DNA from: Phormidesmis sp963789215
GTDB lineage: Bacteria > Cyanobacteriota > Cyanobacteriia > Phormidesmidales > Phormidesmidaceae
DNA: 64,000 nt
Direction of reading: 5' to 3'
Assembly: GCA_963789215.1 (NCBI GenBank)
Contig: CAWBJY010000002.1
Location: 248,001-312,000 of the forward strand
The notes under the pieces were generated by a model. It searched no databases. It worked only from the letters and a program-made list of their open reading frames with translations, and was not told the origin of the DNA. Of this stretch, positions 50,562 to 59,119 are shown one piece after another. A program made the position numbers and the translations under genes. How positions within the stretch are numbered: the first letter of the stretch is position 1; every line of letters starts with the position of its first letter.

Positions 50562-52916
50562 TCAATCTAGCCGATCCAATGTCGTTGTCCTCGGATCGAT
50601 AATCTTCTTACCAATGCCAGGAAAGTGAATTGCTAGGCAGATCTTGTTGCCTGCGCCAAAGATATGAGTAACTTTGCCTTCGCCAAACGCCTTGTGGATA
50701 ACGGGCGCACCTACGCTCCAGTCGTTCTCATGCGTACCAGGCTTGTTCAAGTTGGGCTGAGGGTTCTTTAGCTTTGCTTCGCGGTTGGTAGAAGTCCAGC
50801 GCTCGGGTAGGGCACTAGGGACCGTTGCCATAATGTAATCGCGCGGTAGCTCGCCTAGAAAAATAGAGGGCGTTGAAACTTCGCGCATTGCACCGTAAGT
50901 TCGGCGCTCTCTAGCATGGGAGATAAACAACCGGTCTTGTGCGCGGGTGATGCCCACATAGCAAAGCCGACGCTCTTCTTCGATAGCCGCTGCGTCTTCT
51001 AACGAGCGGAAGCTAGGGAAGAGTCCTTGCTCTAGGCCAACCATAAATACAACCGGAAACTCCAGACCTTTGGATGCATGAAGCGTCATTAGGGTGACTT
51101 TATTCTCATCATCTTTGTCGTCGCTATCAGAGCTTAATGAGGCATTTGCTAGAAAAGTCAGTAGCGTTGCGTCTTCATTCTCTTCCTCGAACTGCACGAC
51201 TCCGTTATAGAGTTCCTGAATGTTCTCAATCCGCGTCTCGTCTTCTTCAGTGCCTTTGGCTTTGAGCGTTTCAATATAGGCCGTCTGCTTCAGCACGTCC
51301 TGCACGATATCGGTAGGCGTTGCGGTTTCTACTCGCTCTTGCCAACCGCTAACCATCCGCGCAAACTCAGTGACCTTTTTGCCCGCTCGCCCGGCTAGGG
51401 TCTTCACTGAGGTTTCGTCTTTTACGATGTCCCATAGCGGAACGCCTAGCTCGGCGGCGGCTTTGTCTAAATTGTCCATGGTTGTCTTACCAATGCCGCG
51501 CCTTGGCGTATTGATAATGCGCTTGAGACTAACGCTATCTGCCGGGTTTACGGCCAAACGCATGTAGGCCAAAATGTCTTTAATTTCGCGGCGATCGTAG
51601 AACCTTAAGCCGCCGACGACTCGGTAGGGGATACTGTATCGCGTCAGCACTTCTTCTAGCGCTCGAGACTGCGCATTGGTGCGGTAGAGCATGGCAAAGG
51701 CTTTCCAGCTTAGCTCTGGATTTTTACCCTCCAAGTTGCGAATTTGGCTGACGACGTATTCAGCTTCCATCGCCTCGTTGTCGGCGCGATGACAGAAGAT
51801 AGCATCGCCTTCGCCTCGGGTGGCGCGTAGAACTTTGTCGATGCGCTCGGTGTTGTTTTCAATTAGGTGGTTGGCAACGTCCAGGATGTTGGAAGTAGAG
51901 CGATAGTTCTCCTCTAGCTTGACTAGGGTTTGCGTATCGTCATCAGAGAGGCCATCGCCAAATTCGTCCTGAAAACCCATCAGAATAGTAAAGTCGGCGG
52001 CGCGGAAGGAGTAGATGCTCTGGTCGGCATCGCCGACGACAAAGACAGAGCGATTGTCCCAATCGTCAAAATTGTCGCCTTTGCCGTTGGTCGTCAGTAG
52101 CTGAATCAGATCGTACTGGGTGCGGTTGGTATCTTGATACTCGTCTACCAGGATGTGGCGGAACCGGCGATGCCAGTAGTCGAGGACTTTTTCGTCTTGG
52201 CGAAAGAGCTGCACGGGCATCCGAATTAGGTCGTCGAAGTCTAGCGCGTTGTTAGCAGATAGTCCCTTTTGGTAGTAGCGGTAAGCTTCGGCAACGTTGC
52301 GGCCTTTGAAGTTGGGGTTTTCTTCTTCGTACTGGTCGGGGGTGAGGCCCTGGTTTTTGGCATTGCTGATGGCAAAGCGAACGGAGCGTGGATTGAATTT
52401 GCGATCGTCCAGGTTCATTTGCCCGATGACGATGCTTTTGACTAGGCTTTGTGCGTCTGACTCGTCGAAAATGGAGAAGCTGCGCGTCCAGGTAGATCCA
52501 TCTGGGCTTTTATACTTTTCAATGTCGTAGCGGAGAATGCGCGAGCAAAGGGAGTGGAAGGTGCCAATCCACAGCTCTTTGAGAAAATGCTTGTATACAT
52601 AGGAGCGCAGCTGCGTTTGCTCGGGCGCGGGCAGCATGTGCAGCGGCTTCCCGTGGCGGGCCATGGCCTCTTGCTCGGCAAACAGCCGTTCGATGCGCTC
52701 TTTCATTTCGCGAGCGGCTTTGTTGGTAAAGGTAACAGCCAGAATGTTTTCTGGTTCGACCTTTTTATTGAGGATAAGGTGAGCGATCCGGTAGGTAAGC
52801 GCGCGCGTTTTTCCCGATCCGGCTCCGGCTACCACTAACAGCGGCCCGCAAAAATGTTCTACGGCCTGACGCTGGGAGGGGTTGAGCTGAGCAAGAAAAT
52901 CGACGGTGGTCACCAT
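50562..52916 (-). CDS. pcrA: UvrD/PcrA-type DNA helicase
   Basis: A 784-residue SF1A 3'-5' DNA helicase for nucleotide-excision repair and replication-fork upkeep. Motifs in order: Q-motif LNPSQRQAVEHFCG, Walker A VVAGAGSGKTRALTYRI (about residue 30), Ia TFTNKAAREMKER, the Walker B LVDEYQDTNRTQYDLI (about 255), III VVGDADQSIYSFRAADF (about 290), IV LEENYRSTSNILD, V VTLMTLHASKGLEFPVVFMVGLEQGLFP (about 605) and VI RRLCYVGITRAQDRLF. The family C-terminal tail (VIHKAFGEGKVTHIFG, about 742) is also present. Its stop is followed 3 bp later by the toxin start, so the toxin is probably cotranscribed. Confidence 0.96.
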   Translation of the reverse strand: MVTTVDFLAQLNPSQRQAVEHFCGPLLVVAGAGSGKTRALTYRIAHLILNKKVEPENILAVTFTNKAAREMKERIERLFAEQEAMARHGKPLHMLPAPEQTQLRSYVYKHFLKELWIGTFHSLCSRILRYDIEKYKSPDGSTWTRSFSIFDESDAQSLVKSIVIGQMNLDDRKFNPRSVRFAISNAKNQGLTPDQYEEENPNFKGRNVAEAYRYYQKGLSANNALDFDDLIRMPVQLFRQDEKVLDYWHRRFRHILVDEYQDTNRTQYDLIQLLTTNGKGDNFDDWDNRSVFVVGDADQSIYSFRAADFTILMGFQDEFGDGLSDDDTQTLVKLEENYRSTSNILDVANHLIENNTERIDKVLRATRGEGDAIFCHRADNEAMEAEYVVSQIRNLEGKNPELSWKAFAMLYRTNAQSRALEEVLTRYSIPYRVVGGLRFYDRREIKDILAYMRLAVNPADSVSLKRIINTPRRGIGKTTMDNLDKAAAELGVPLWDIVKDETSVKTLAGRAGKKVTEFARMVSGWQERVETATPTDIVQDVLKQTAYIETLKAKGTEEDETRIENIQELYNGVVQFEEENEDATLLTFLANASLSSDSDDKDDENKVTLMTLHASKGLEFPVVFMVGLEQGLFPSFRSLEDAAAIEEERRLCYVGITRAQDRLFISHARERRTYGAMREVSTPSIFLGELPRDYIMATVPSALPERWTSTNREAKLKNPQPNLNKPGTHENDWSVGAPVIHKAFGEGKVTHIFGAGNKICLAIHFPGIGKKIIDPRTTTLDRLD

Positions 52917-52984
52917 ACTGTTTGAAGGGCTTTGCTGCCATATTGCTTATAGCCAGTATGGCACTTGATACAAAACCATAGTGG

Positions 52985-53653
52985 ATGAGATCCGTCATTG
53001 TGCGGAGAGATCCCTCATCTGGCTTAAATATAGACGCTATAGATAGTATTTGTGCGATGGACAAGCGTAATGTTTCAGGCAGCTCAATAGGAAGCAATCT
53101 ATCTGCTAATATGCCAGATCCTGACATTTTAAGCGCAGCAGAGGAACTTGAATCGGTACTCGGTATTGGGCCATCTGCGATCGCAAACCCCATTTACCGA
53201 CAGCATCGGCTCTGGATGATGAGAGCGATCGCCCTTGCGAGCGCCGCCGCCGACCAAGGCGAAGTTCCGGTCGCTGCCATAGTTGTAGATTCAGAAAATC
53301 AGCTAGTTGCCCACAGCATCAATCGCAAAGAGCAAGATTGCGATCCGACTGGCCATGCAGAAATCCTGGCCCTTCGCGCCGCAGGCAAACAGCTTGATAA
53401 CTGGCACCTGAACGATTGCACGCTCTACGTCACGCTAGAACCTTGCCCAATGTGCGCAGGCGCAATCATTCAATCGCGTTTGGGCTTACTAGTTTATGGT
53501 GCAGACGACCCTAAAGCTGGGGCCGTTCGCTCTGTTTTAAACCTCCCAGATGGGCCTTGCTCAAATCATCGGCTCGCGGTGATTGGCGGCATTTTAGAAG
53601 CACCTTGTAGAGCGCAGTTACAGGGTTGGTTTAGAAAAAAGCGATCGCCCTAA
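52985..53653 (+). CDS. tadA: tRNA-specific adenosine deaminase
   Basis: TadA makes inosine at position 34 of tRNA-Arg, which is essential for decoding. The zinc-dependent cytidine-deaminase fold has HAE in DPTGHAEILALRAAG (about residue 121) and PCPMCAG (about 151), with ADDPKAGAVRSV as the loop near the active site. The family is usually about 150-160 residues; this frame gives 222 because of a roughly 70-residue N-terminal extension. The true start may be internal (Met 25 at 53057, or Met 43 at 53111). Confidence 0.94.
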   Translation: MRSVIVRRDPSSGLNIDAIDSICAMDKRNVSGSSIGSNLSANMPDPDILSAAEELESVLGIGPSAIANPIYRQHRLWMMRAIALASAAADQGEVPVAAIVVDSENQLVAHSINRKEQDCDPTGHAEILALRAAGKQLDNWHLNDCTLYVTLEPCPMCAGAIIQSRLGLLVYGADDPKAGAVRSVLNLPDGPCSNHRLAVIGGILEAPCRAQLQGWFRKKRSP

Positions 53654-53950
53654 AAGCCTTACAACTAAACGGTTTAGTCATTCTTTTAAATTATTCTCAG
53701 CTTGAATTCAGCATTTGCCTGTTAGCGTTTTCTCCTTCGCAGACCAGCCTTCAAACTGTCAACTTGCCTCCTAATTCCACTCGGTGATATCGGTATGTTA
53801 AGCGCAGCATTTACACCTCAGCAAATAGCTGATTTACCTACTTCGAGCATGCGCTGATCCGTCCCACCTGAGAATCCTCCTTCGACCTGAGCGCAGACCT
53901 CTACTCGCCTTTTTAGGCAACCACTACAGGGTGCACTTATCTCACCTCTT
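53654..53950. other. intergenic region before the acyltransferase
   Basis: 297 bases. A perfect 7-bp inverted repeat ACTAAAC-G-GTTTAGT lies at 53666-53680, just after tadA; it may be an operator or a weak terminator. I saw no gene or known riboswitch. Confidence 0.45.
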
Positions 53951-54640
53951 ATGATTATGAACTCTCCAGATATGGCGTTACCTGCCGATCGTGCCTGCCC
54001 TGCTACTGAGTCTCGGCTGTCGCCCTGGCTTGCGCCTATCATGTACGGAATCGGCGAAAAACTAGTCCTTCCCGCTTACTTCAGCAATATCAAAATCAGC
54101 GGCCAGGATAATATTCCGGAAACTGGCCCGGTTATTTTGGCCCCGACTCATCAAGCTCGGTGGGATTCCCTTTTAGTCGGTTTATTAGGCAAGCAAGCAG
54201 GCCGCTACCTACGCTTTATGGTTACCGCCGACGAATGCTTGGGCGTTCAGGGCTGGTTCATCAGACGGCTCGGCGGCTTTCCGGTTCACGTTCGCTGTCC
54301 TTCTGTAAAGAGCCTGCGCCACGGCGTACAGCTTTTGCAAGAAAAAGAAATGATGGTGATTTATCCAGAAGGCAACATCTACAAAGACGGCATCCATCCG
54401 CTGAAGCCGGGACTGGCTCGCATTGCCTTAAGAGCCGAACGCAGCCGCCCAAATCTAGAGATAAAAATCGTGCCGATTAGTTTGGAATACAGCGAGCTGT
54501 GTCCTAAGTGGAGAGGGTCAGCCAAGGTGACGATTGGTGAGCCTATTTGCGTTTCTAACTACAAAGCGGGTGAACCAAAGGCGCGTTCTCAAGAGCTGAC
54601 TAAGGATTTGCAGTTGGCTCTAGTGCGTCTAGCTGCTTAG
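53951..54640 (+). CDS. plsC: PlsC-type 1-acylglycerol-3-phosphate acyltransferase
   Basis: A 229-residue acyltransferase: the catalytic HX4D motif is HQARWD in PTHQARWDSLLVGLLG (about residue 75), the FIRRLGGFPVHVRC segment (about 100), the YPEGNIY motif for substrate (about 139) and IVPISLEYSE (about 175). It adds the second acyl chain to lysophosphatidate in phospholipid synthesis. A membrane-associated protein with little hydrophobic length. The start ATG 53951 gives a 30-residue extension; ATG 53957 is close by. Its 3' end overlaps the convergent 54600-54911 gene by 41 bp. Confidence 0.86.
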   Translation: MIMNSPDMALPADRACPATESRLSPWLAPIMYGIGEKLVLPAYFSNIKISGQDNIPETGPVILAPTHQARWDSLLVGLLGKQAGRYLRFMVTADECLGVQGWFIRRLGGFPVHVRCPSVKSLRHGVQLLQEKEMMVIYPEGNIYKDGIHPLKPGLARIALRAERSRPNLEIKIVPISLEYSELCPKWRGSAKVTIGEPICVSNYKAGEPKARSQELTKDLQLALVRLAA

Positions 54641-54911
54641 AACGGTTAAGCCAAGACCTGAGTTTTAGAGCATTGCAGAAGCTGTTGAGGCTAGTGAGTA
54701 GCGCATTATCAGAATAGGCGTCGGCTCGTTTATCTTCGAGGCGGGCATATAGCGTTAGCTCTGGCTCCGGTATAAGAGCGGCTTTAGAAATCGCTAAGCC
54801 TGTATTGGTTAGACGAGTGAAGGCGATCGCAATCAAAAGCGTTCCAACCGTATTACTCCTACCTTGCTTCAGATCTTCTAGTCCAGGCAGCATTAGCTCC
54901 GCTCCCGGCAA
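54600..54911 (-). CDS. small hypothetical protein, TTG start
   Basis: A 103-residue protein with TTG start 54911. GLEDLKQGRSNTVGTLLIAIAFTRLTNTGLAI (residues 10-41), then PEPELTLYARLEDKRADAYSDNALLTSLNSFCNALK, reads as a proper helical fold and resembles cyanobacterial small proteins with the pattern PGAELxxxGLxDL-...-E-LY-L---DAY--YNALL--L-SF. It starts 18 bp after the GIY-YIG gene and so may share its operon. The TTG start lacks a good ribosome site and the gene overlaps plsC at the 3' end. I am only moderately sure. Confidence 0.5.
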   Translation of the reverse strand: MPGAELMLPGLEDLKQGRSNTVGTLLIAIAFTRLTNTGLAISKAALIPEPELTLYARLEDKRADAYSDNALLTSLNSFCNALKLRSWLNRSKQLDALEPTANP

Positions 54912-54928
54912 CTCGTCTAAATTTACAG

Positions 54929-55564
54929 TTATCGCTCCGGCAGATTCTCATCAAACTGAGCCGCTTCTATACGACGTCTGCGTTCATCTAGTAACTCTCC
55001 TTTATATTGCCAATACTCTGAACCACTCGCTGAAGGAGTTTTATATCCAAGACTATGCAATGCATCTAGTGCTGAAGCAGATAAGCTCGTAGCCTGATCT
55101 TTGTAAATTACTTTGTTGTCTAGTGTAACTTCAGCAGTGACTGACTCGTCACGGGAGAAAGTGAGTATATGACCAGGATTTATTCCTAGAGCAGAAAGTT
55201 TGATACGAGGCCGCTTAGCCTTCGCTTTCTGTAACGCTTCTGTATCATCAGAATCTGCAATTACTGTCCCAGGCGTTACGTCTTCAAACTTGCCAAGACT
55301 GATAGCCAGAACGACTTTTTCGGGATCAACTCGAAAGAACTCTCGTTTTGGATTGATTCTAGCCTCTGAAAAAAGCTGGTGCAGTATTTGCTCAGTTCTA
55401 GAACACGAAGCAACTTCAGCAGCAAAGAAACATTCAAACGGGAGGGGAACGCCGCTGTGAGAATTGAGACTGCTTAGCCGTGACTCAACGCTGTCAGTCG
55501 TTTGACCAATTTTAACGATGTCTGGCATCGCTTCGTTCGTTAGCACATAAACAATCTGTGACAT
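54929..55564 (-). CDS. GIY-YIG nuclease-family protein (T5orf172-like)
   Basis: A 211-residue protein with a GIY-YIG-like N-terminal domain: QIVYVLTNEAMPDIVKIGQTTDSVESRLSSLNSHSGVP (residues 3-40, YVLTNE...KIG being the T5orf172/GIY-YIG signature), with catalytic FFRVDP near residue 77. The C-terminus (residues 110-200) is a second small domain, DKVTAEVTLDNKVIYKDQATSLSASALDALHSLGYKTPS-like, resembling the DUF4357/RAMA-type DNA-recognition module. Such proteins are DNA nucleases of unclear biology and are common in defence or accessory regions. Confidence 0.82.
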   Translation of the reverse strand: MSQIVYVLTNEAMPDIVKIGQTTDSVESRLSSLNSHSGVPLPFECFFAAEVASCSRTEQILHQLFSEARINPKREFFRVDPEKVVLAISLGKFEDVTPGTVIADSDDTEALQKAKAKRPRIKLSALGINPGHILTFSRDESVTAEVTLDNKVIYKDQATSLSASALDALHSLGYKTPSASGSEYWQYKGELLDERRRRIEAAQFDENLPER

Positions 55565-55620
55565 TTGGTGGTTCTTATGGACGTTCGACTACATATTTCC
55601 CCGATAACACTATGGACACA

Positions 55621-55953
55621 TTAAGACTTTATCTGCTCTCGCAATGCCTCTTGTGCAAGCGTATTGAGGCTTTTTCCCTGAGCTTGGGCTTCGATGGCAA
55701 GACGCTCGTGTAGTTCAGGAGAAATACGAAGATTGAATTTGCCTGAAAAGTTACGACGCGGTTCGATCCCCTCCTCTTTACATACTTCTAAGAAGACCTG
55801 AAGCGACTTCTTGAACTCAGTGCGAAGCTCATCAGGATCTTTTCCGTAGAAGTCGGCACCTCCGCTCAATCCGAGGATCTCCCCGCGAAAAAGACCGATA
55901 TCGTCATCGTATTCAATCTTGGCGTGGTATCCATCAACGGTCATCATATTCAT
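55621..55953 (-). CDS. hicB: HicB-family antitoxin, second module
   Basis: A 110-residue antitoxin: VDGYHAKIEYDDDIGLFRGEILGLSGGADFYGKDPDELRTEFKKSLQVFLEVCKEEG is the HicB fold; KFNLRISPELHERLAIEAQAQGKSLNTLAQEALREQI is a C-terminal ribbon-helix-helix for operator binding. It therefore has the DNA-binding part missing from the antitoxin at 46333. It overlaps the upstream hicA by 4 bp. Confidence 0.92.
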   Translation of the reverse strand: MNMMTVDGYHAKIEYDDDIGLFRGEILGLSGGADFYGKDPDELRTEFKKSLQVFLEVCKEEGIEPRRNFSGKFNLRISPELHERLAIEAQAQGKSLNTLAQEALREQIKS

Positions 55954-56204
55954 GGTTCAACTCCGTGTTGCCTAAGCCACTTACGAACACTGACTACTGC
56001 CCCCTTATCAGTGTTTGGAGATGGATGCGGGCGGTGAAAGACGCGAACATCTCCGAATAAAACGATAGCTATGCGACTCCCTTCTCGCTCACTGACTTTA
56101 GCGCCTAGTTCGACCAGAAGTGCTTCAATATCTCGCCACTGGACATTGCCGCTAGCGGGACGAGCAAAGATCAAATTAAGAGTGCGCTTATGCTTTCGCT
56201 TCAT
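55950..56204 (-). CDS. hicA: HicA-family toxin, second module
   Basis: An 84-residue toxin: MKRKHKRTLNLIFARPASGNVQWRDIEALLVELGAKVSEREGSRIAIVLFGDVRVFHRPHPSPNTDKGAVVSVRKWLR. Compared with the HicA at 46044 it is shorter but has the same GSR-FGDVRVFHRPH and NTDKGAV-S core, so both belong to the same HicA subfamily. The HicA-HicB order and the 4-bp overlap are typical of type II modules. The promoter should be in the 56205-56282 gap. Confidence 0.92.
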   Translation of the reverse strand: MKRKHKRTLNLIFARPASGNVQWRDIEALLVELGAKVSEREGSRIAIVLFGDVRVFHRPHPSPNTDKGAVVSVRKWLRQHGVEP

Positions 56205-56282
56205 ATATGAGCAGTACCATTATTAAGTACTATACCTCATGTCTTGTGGTGCAGACAATTTCTCTGTAGCTAGATTCAAAGA

Positions 56283-56692
56283 GTGCAGCCATGGATTCTA
56301 ATCCCAGAATCAATTTTGCATGTTTCTATCGGTACAAACGATTTTGAACGCGTGATCGCATTCTACGATTCAGTTCTCCCAATGCTTGGCCGCAAGCAAA
56401 TAATGGAACATCTAGGCGCGATCGCCTGTGGCAAACAGTATCCTGAATGCGCGGGTGTGTACGCCATTCAATAACCAGACGGCGACCATTGATAATGGGA
56501 CGCATATCGGCTTTATTGCACCGAGCAAGGAAGCTGTGAATGTTTTTTTGAGGCAGCGACGCGGCTGGTGCTCAGGACGACGGTGCGCCAGGTGGTAGAG
56601 AAGACTACAGCGAACCTTACTATGGCTGCTTTGTTCGCGATCTAGACGGGCATAAAGTAGAAGCTGCCTTTTGGGACGAGCAGCTTGAATAG
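56283..56692 (+). pseudogene. decayed VOC-family gene
   Basis: Three frames in turn encode one VOC-like protein: from GTG 56283 the reading is ESILHVSIGTNDFERVIAFYDSVLPMLG to a stop at 56471-56473; then (another frame) QTATIDNGTHIGFIAPSKEAVN; then (third frame) GAQDDGAPGGREDYSEPYYGCFVRDLDGHKVEAAFWDEQLE, stop 56690. Shifts lie near 56455-56475 and 56543-56566. The end nearly meets the S8 protease stop. So this is a real pseudogene, not one assembly error. Confidence 0.85.
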
Positions 56693-56698
56693 CAGCAG

Positions 56699-58813
56699 CT
56701 AAATTCCAAACACCAGCTCCCACTGCTTGAGTCGTCCGGTATGTCCGGCCACGTGGTCTACAACCTGAAGCTGCCAGCGGCCTCTAATTTCTGTATTGAG
56801 TAGCCGCCTAATAGCAGGTGTGCTAACGAGCGAATAAGTTCTTTGCAGCCGGGTTTGACGGCCTAGCGTGCGGCTTTGAATGAGGATTGACTCGCCGGAT
56901 GGACTTAGCAACGTGAAGCTGACATCGCCTAAGAACTCGTGCTCGGCTTGAATGAAGATTTTAAGATCTTGCAGTAGACCTCTATCACTCACATCTATAG
57001 CGCTCAGTAACCCTCTTGGATCGTTATCTGGAATGGCTGTAGGGGTGCGACTCGTGGCCGTAATAGTTTGGTGGAGTGCGCGATCGCTCAGCGCCCGTTC
57101 TTGAGATAGCTTCACGGCTTTGTAAGCGTTTACCTTGCCATAGCCAAACCACAGCGAATGGCCGTCTTTATCGTAGGTGCCATATTTCTGTCCAAGCTGT
57201 GGATCGGGGCGCTTATCGACGATTTGGTCGGTGGTGGTTTGCAGTATTTGTTTGACTTCGCGAGCGGTCAGATCGGGATTGGCCGACAGCATGAGTCCGG
57301 CAATCCCCGCGACTAGCGGACAGGCGCTAGAAGTGCCGCCAAAGCCGGTGTAGTCGTCGGTGGTATAGCCCAAGGGGCCAACGCGATCGCTCGTCAACAC
57401 GGCTCGCCCTTCCAACACCTGTCGAATCTGAGGCGGCGTGTCGAAGACCCCTGCCGATAAGGCCATGTTGGGCGGCGCGTTATTGCTGGGCGCGGCAACT
57501 GAGATATTGCGGCCCCAATTGCTGTAGGCCGCTTTTTCATTCAAGCTGGTACAGGCCGACACGGTAATCACATCGGGATGCACCGCAAAGCCGCTGAGCC
57601 AATCCGTGAGGCCGCGCAGCAAATTACTCGGCCATCCAGACTCTTCTACTTTGCCATTCAAAGGCCGATTGGCGTTGCCGGCGGAAAAGAGCACTATGCA
57701 GCCCTTGCCATTTCGCCCCTGAATGGCCGCCTGACTAATGGCCCGGTTGGCCCGGCGGGATAGGGGAAAGTAAGCGGCAGCAGGCGACCAGCTACAGGAA
57801 ATAATATCTGCGCCTTGATCTATCGCCCAATTAAAAATTTGCTCAATCGACTCATCGTCTAGAAAGCCCGTGGTCTGAATTGGCATAAAGCTACAGCCGG
57901 GCGCAATGCCAACAATGCCTTCACCCGTTTCTTCTGCGATCGCTACTCCCGCCACCGCCGTCCCGTGATTCTCTTGTTCCTCGGGCGTGGGCAGTCCGTC
58001 TCGATGCTTTAAATCGCGCGGAGCCACAACTTTTCCTGCCCCCTGGAAATCGGGATGATTCAGGTCAAAGCCGTCGTCTGTAATGGCAATGGTAATTGAC
58101 CGACTGCCGCGCGTAATATCCCAGGCTTTTTCCGCTGAGACATGCGAATTGAGCGCCAGTAAAGGCCCCCCTCGATGGTAGAGATACCACTGCTCGGAAT
58201 AACGCTTGTCGGTGGGCCGATAAAGCGGGGCCGTTTCGATAATGATGTTCGGCTCAGCGAGCAGCACATCGGGATATCGAGTCAGTTCGTTGGCAATTTT
58301 GAGCGGGTTTTTGCGAGCGTTTGGCCCCACTAGAAAGCAGTGCGTATTGCCATCGCCTGATAGTGAATGGCTGCGAACAATGCCCAGCGGCTGAGAAAGC
58401 GTCTCTACTTGCACGACCGATAGCCCTTCGGCAAACTGCACCGTAAGCTGATTGGCCAAATAAAGATAGGTGCCTGGGCTGAGCGCCATTTCGTAAACGT
58501 GGCTGGCATAAAGCACCTCTGGCAAATCTCGCAGACTCTCCAACGCGGCGTCTACTTGCTTCGCGGACAGCTGCCATTCGAAAATGGCTGAGTTTTGGCC
58601 TATCGCCTGCGGCGTAATGTTCCTGACTTGTTTGGGCTGCCACCGAGCGGCTAGATCTCTTAATCCGTTTGAAACTGAATTCGCAGACTGCAAGCAGAAC
58701 GTTAGCCGATCTCGAATTTTGTAGAGCTGGAGTTCTTCGCCGCCGCGCTGCAAGATTTCGCCTTCTTTGCTGGGTAAAACGCCCTTTGCCCCCTGCGACT
58801 CTGCCAAAGCCAT
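56699..58813 (-). CDS. S8 subtilisin-like protease with P domain (PrcA-like)
   Basis: A 704-residue serine protease. Catalytic triad: Asp in TIAITDDGFDLNHPDF (about residue 249), His in ENHGTAVAGVAIAEET (about 284) and Ser in GFGGTSSACPLVAGIAGLM (about 491). An N-terminal prodomain of 200 residues and a C-terminal proprotein convertase P domain (about 590-704: AIDVSDRGLLQDLKIFIQAEHEFLGDVSFTLLSPSGES...WQLQVVDHVAGHTGRLKQWELVF) complete it. Anabaena PrcA, a Ca-dependent cyanobacterial protease, has this kind of S8 plus P layout. No signal peptide is seen, so it may work in the cytoplasm. A zinc-ribbon gene precedes it by 3 bp. Confidence 0.9.
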   Translation of the reverse strand: MALAESQGAKGVLPSKEGEILQRGGEELQLYKIRDRLTFCLQSANSVSNGLRDLAARWQPKQVRNITPQAIGQNSAIFEWQLSAKQVDAALESLRDLPEVLYASHVYEMALSPGTYLYLANQLTVQFAEGLSVVQVETLSQPLGIVRSHSLSGDGNTHCFLVGPNARKNPLKIANELTRYPDVLLAEPNIIIETAPLYRPTDKRYSEQWYLYHRGGPLLALNSHVSAEKAWDITRGSRSITIAITDDGFDLNHPDFQGAGKVVAPRDLKHRDGLPTPEEQENHGTAVAGVAIAEETGEGIVGIAPGCSFMPIQTTGFLDDESIEQIFNWAIDQGADIISCSWSPAAAYFPLSRRANRAISQAAIQGRNGKGCIVLFSAGNANRPLNGKVEESGWPSNLLRGLTDWLSGFAVHPDVITVSACTSLNEKAAYSNWGRNISVAAPSNNAPPNMALSAGVFDTPPQIRQVLEGRAVLTSDRVGPLGYTTDDYTGFGGTSSACPLVAGIAGLMLSANPDLTAREVKQILQTTTDQIVDKRPDPQLGQKYGTYDKDGHSLWFGYGKVNAYKAVKLSQERALSDRALHQTITATSRTPTAIPDNDPRGLLSAIDVSDRGLLQDLKIFIQAEHEFLGDVSFTLLSPSGESILIQSRTLGRQTRLQRTYSLVSTPAIRRLLNTEIRGRWQLQVVDHVAGHTGRLKQWELVFGI

Positions 58814-58816
58814 CTG

Positions 58817-58999
58817 CTATCTCCGTCGTTTTGCTTTCCAAGTGCCACCATATCGGTAATGGGGATTATTGGGACGAACTTTCCACCAGCAATCGGGGCA
58901 GACCAGCACCCACTCTGCCGACTCCTGATACTGAATGCGATAGCGAATATCTACTAGCTGGCCGCAGATATCGCAAGCCTTGGGCTTTAGCTCACTCAT
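58817..58999 (-). CDS. small zinc-ribbon protein
   Basis: A 60-residue protein with four cysteines in two CxxC pairs: ACDICGQLVDIRYRIQ and VLVCPDCWWKVRPNNPHYRYGG, then a basic tail KAKRRR. This is a treble-clef or zinc-ribbon fold that may bind nucleic acid or protein. Its stop is 3 bp before the S8 protease start, so it is probably cotranscribed with it. The pairing with a protease could mean regulation or targeting; that is a guess. Confidence 0.75.
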   Translation of the reverse strand: MSELKPKACDICGQLVDIRYRIQYQESAEWVLVCPDCWWKVRPNNPHYRYGGTWKAKRRR

Positions 59000-59119
59000 C
59001 TTTAATCACCCACTTCTCTAACAGTCACATCCCGATCGGCTAGCGGGTCTCTCAATGTCATACTCTAGTTAAAATTACCTAAAATTAGGGGTTTGTAGAA
59101 ACCCGTTTTGTAGAAAACT

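Noticed and set aside
53818..54042. Reverse ORF over the acyltransferase promoter
   Set aside because: Opposite-strand frame with unlikely composition; the forward PlsC has all its motifs.
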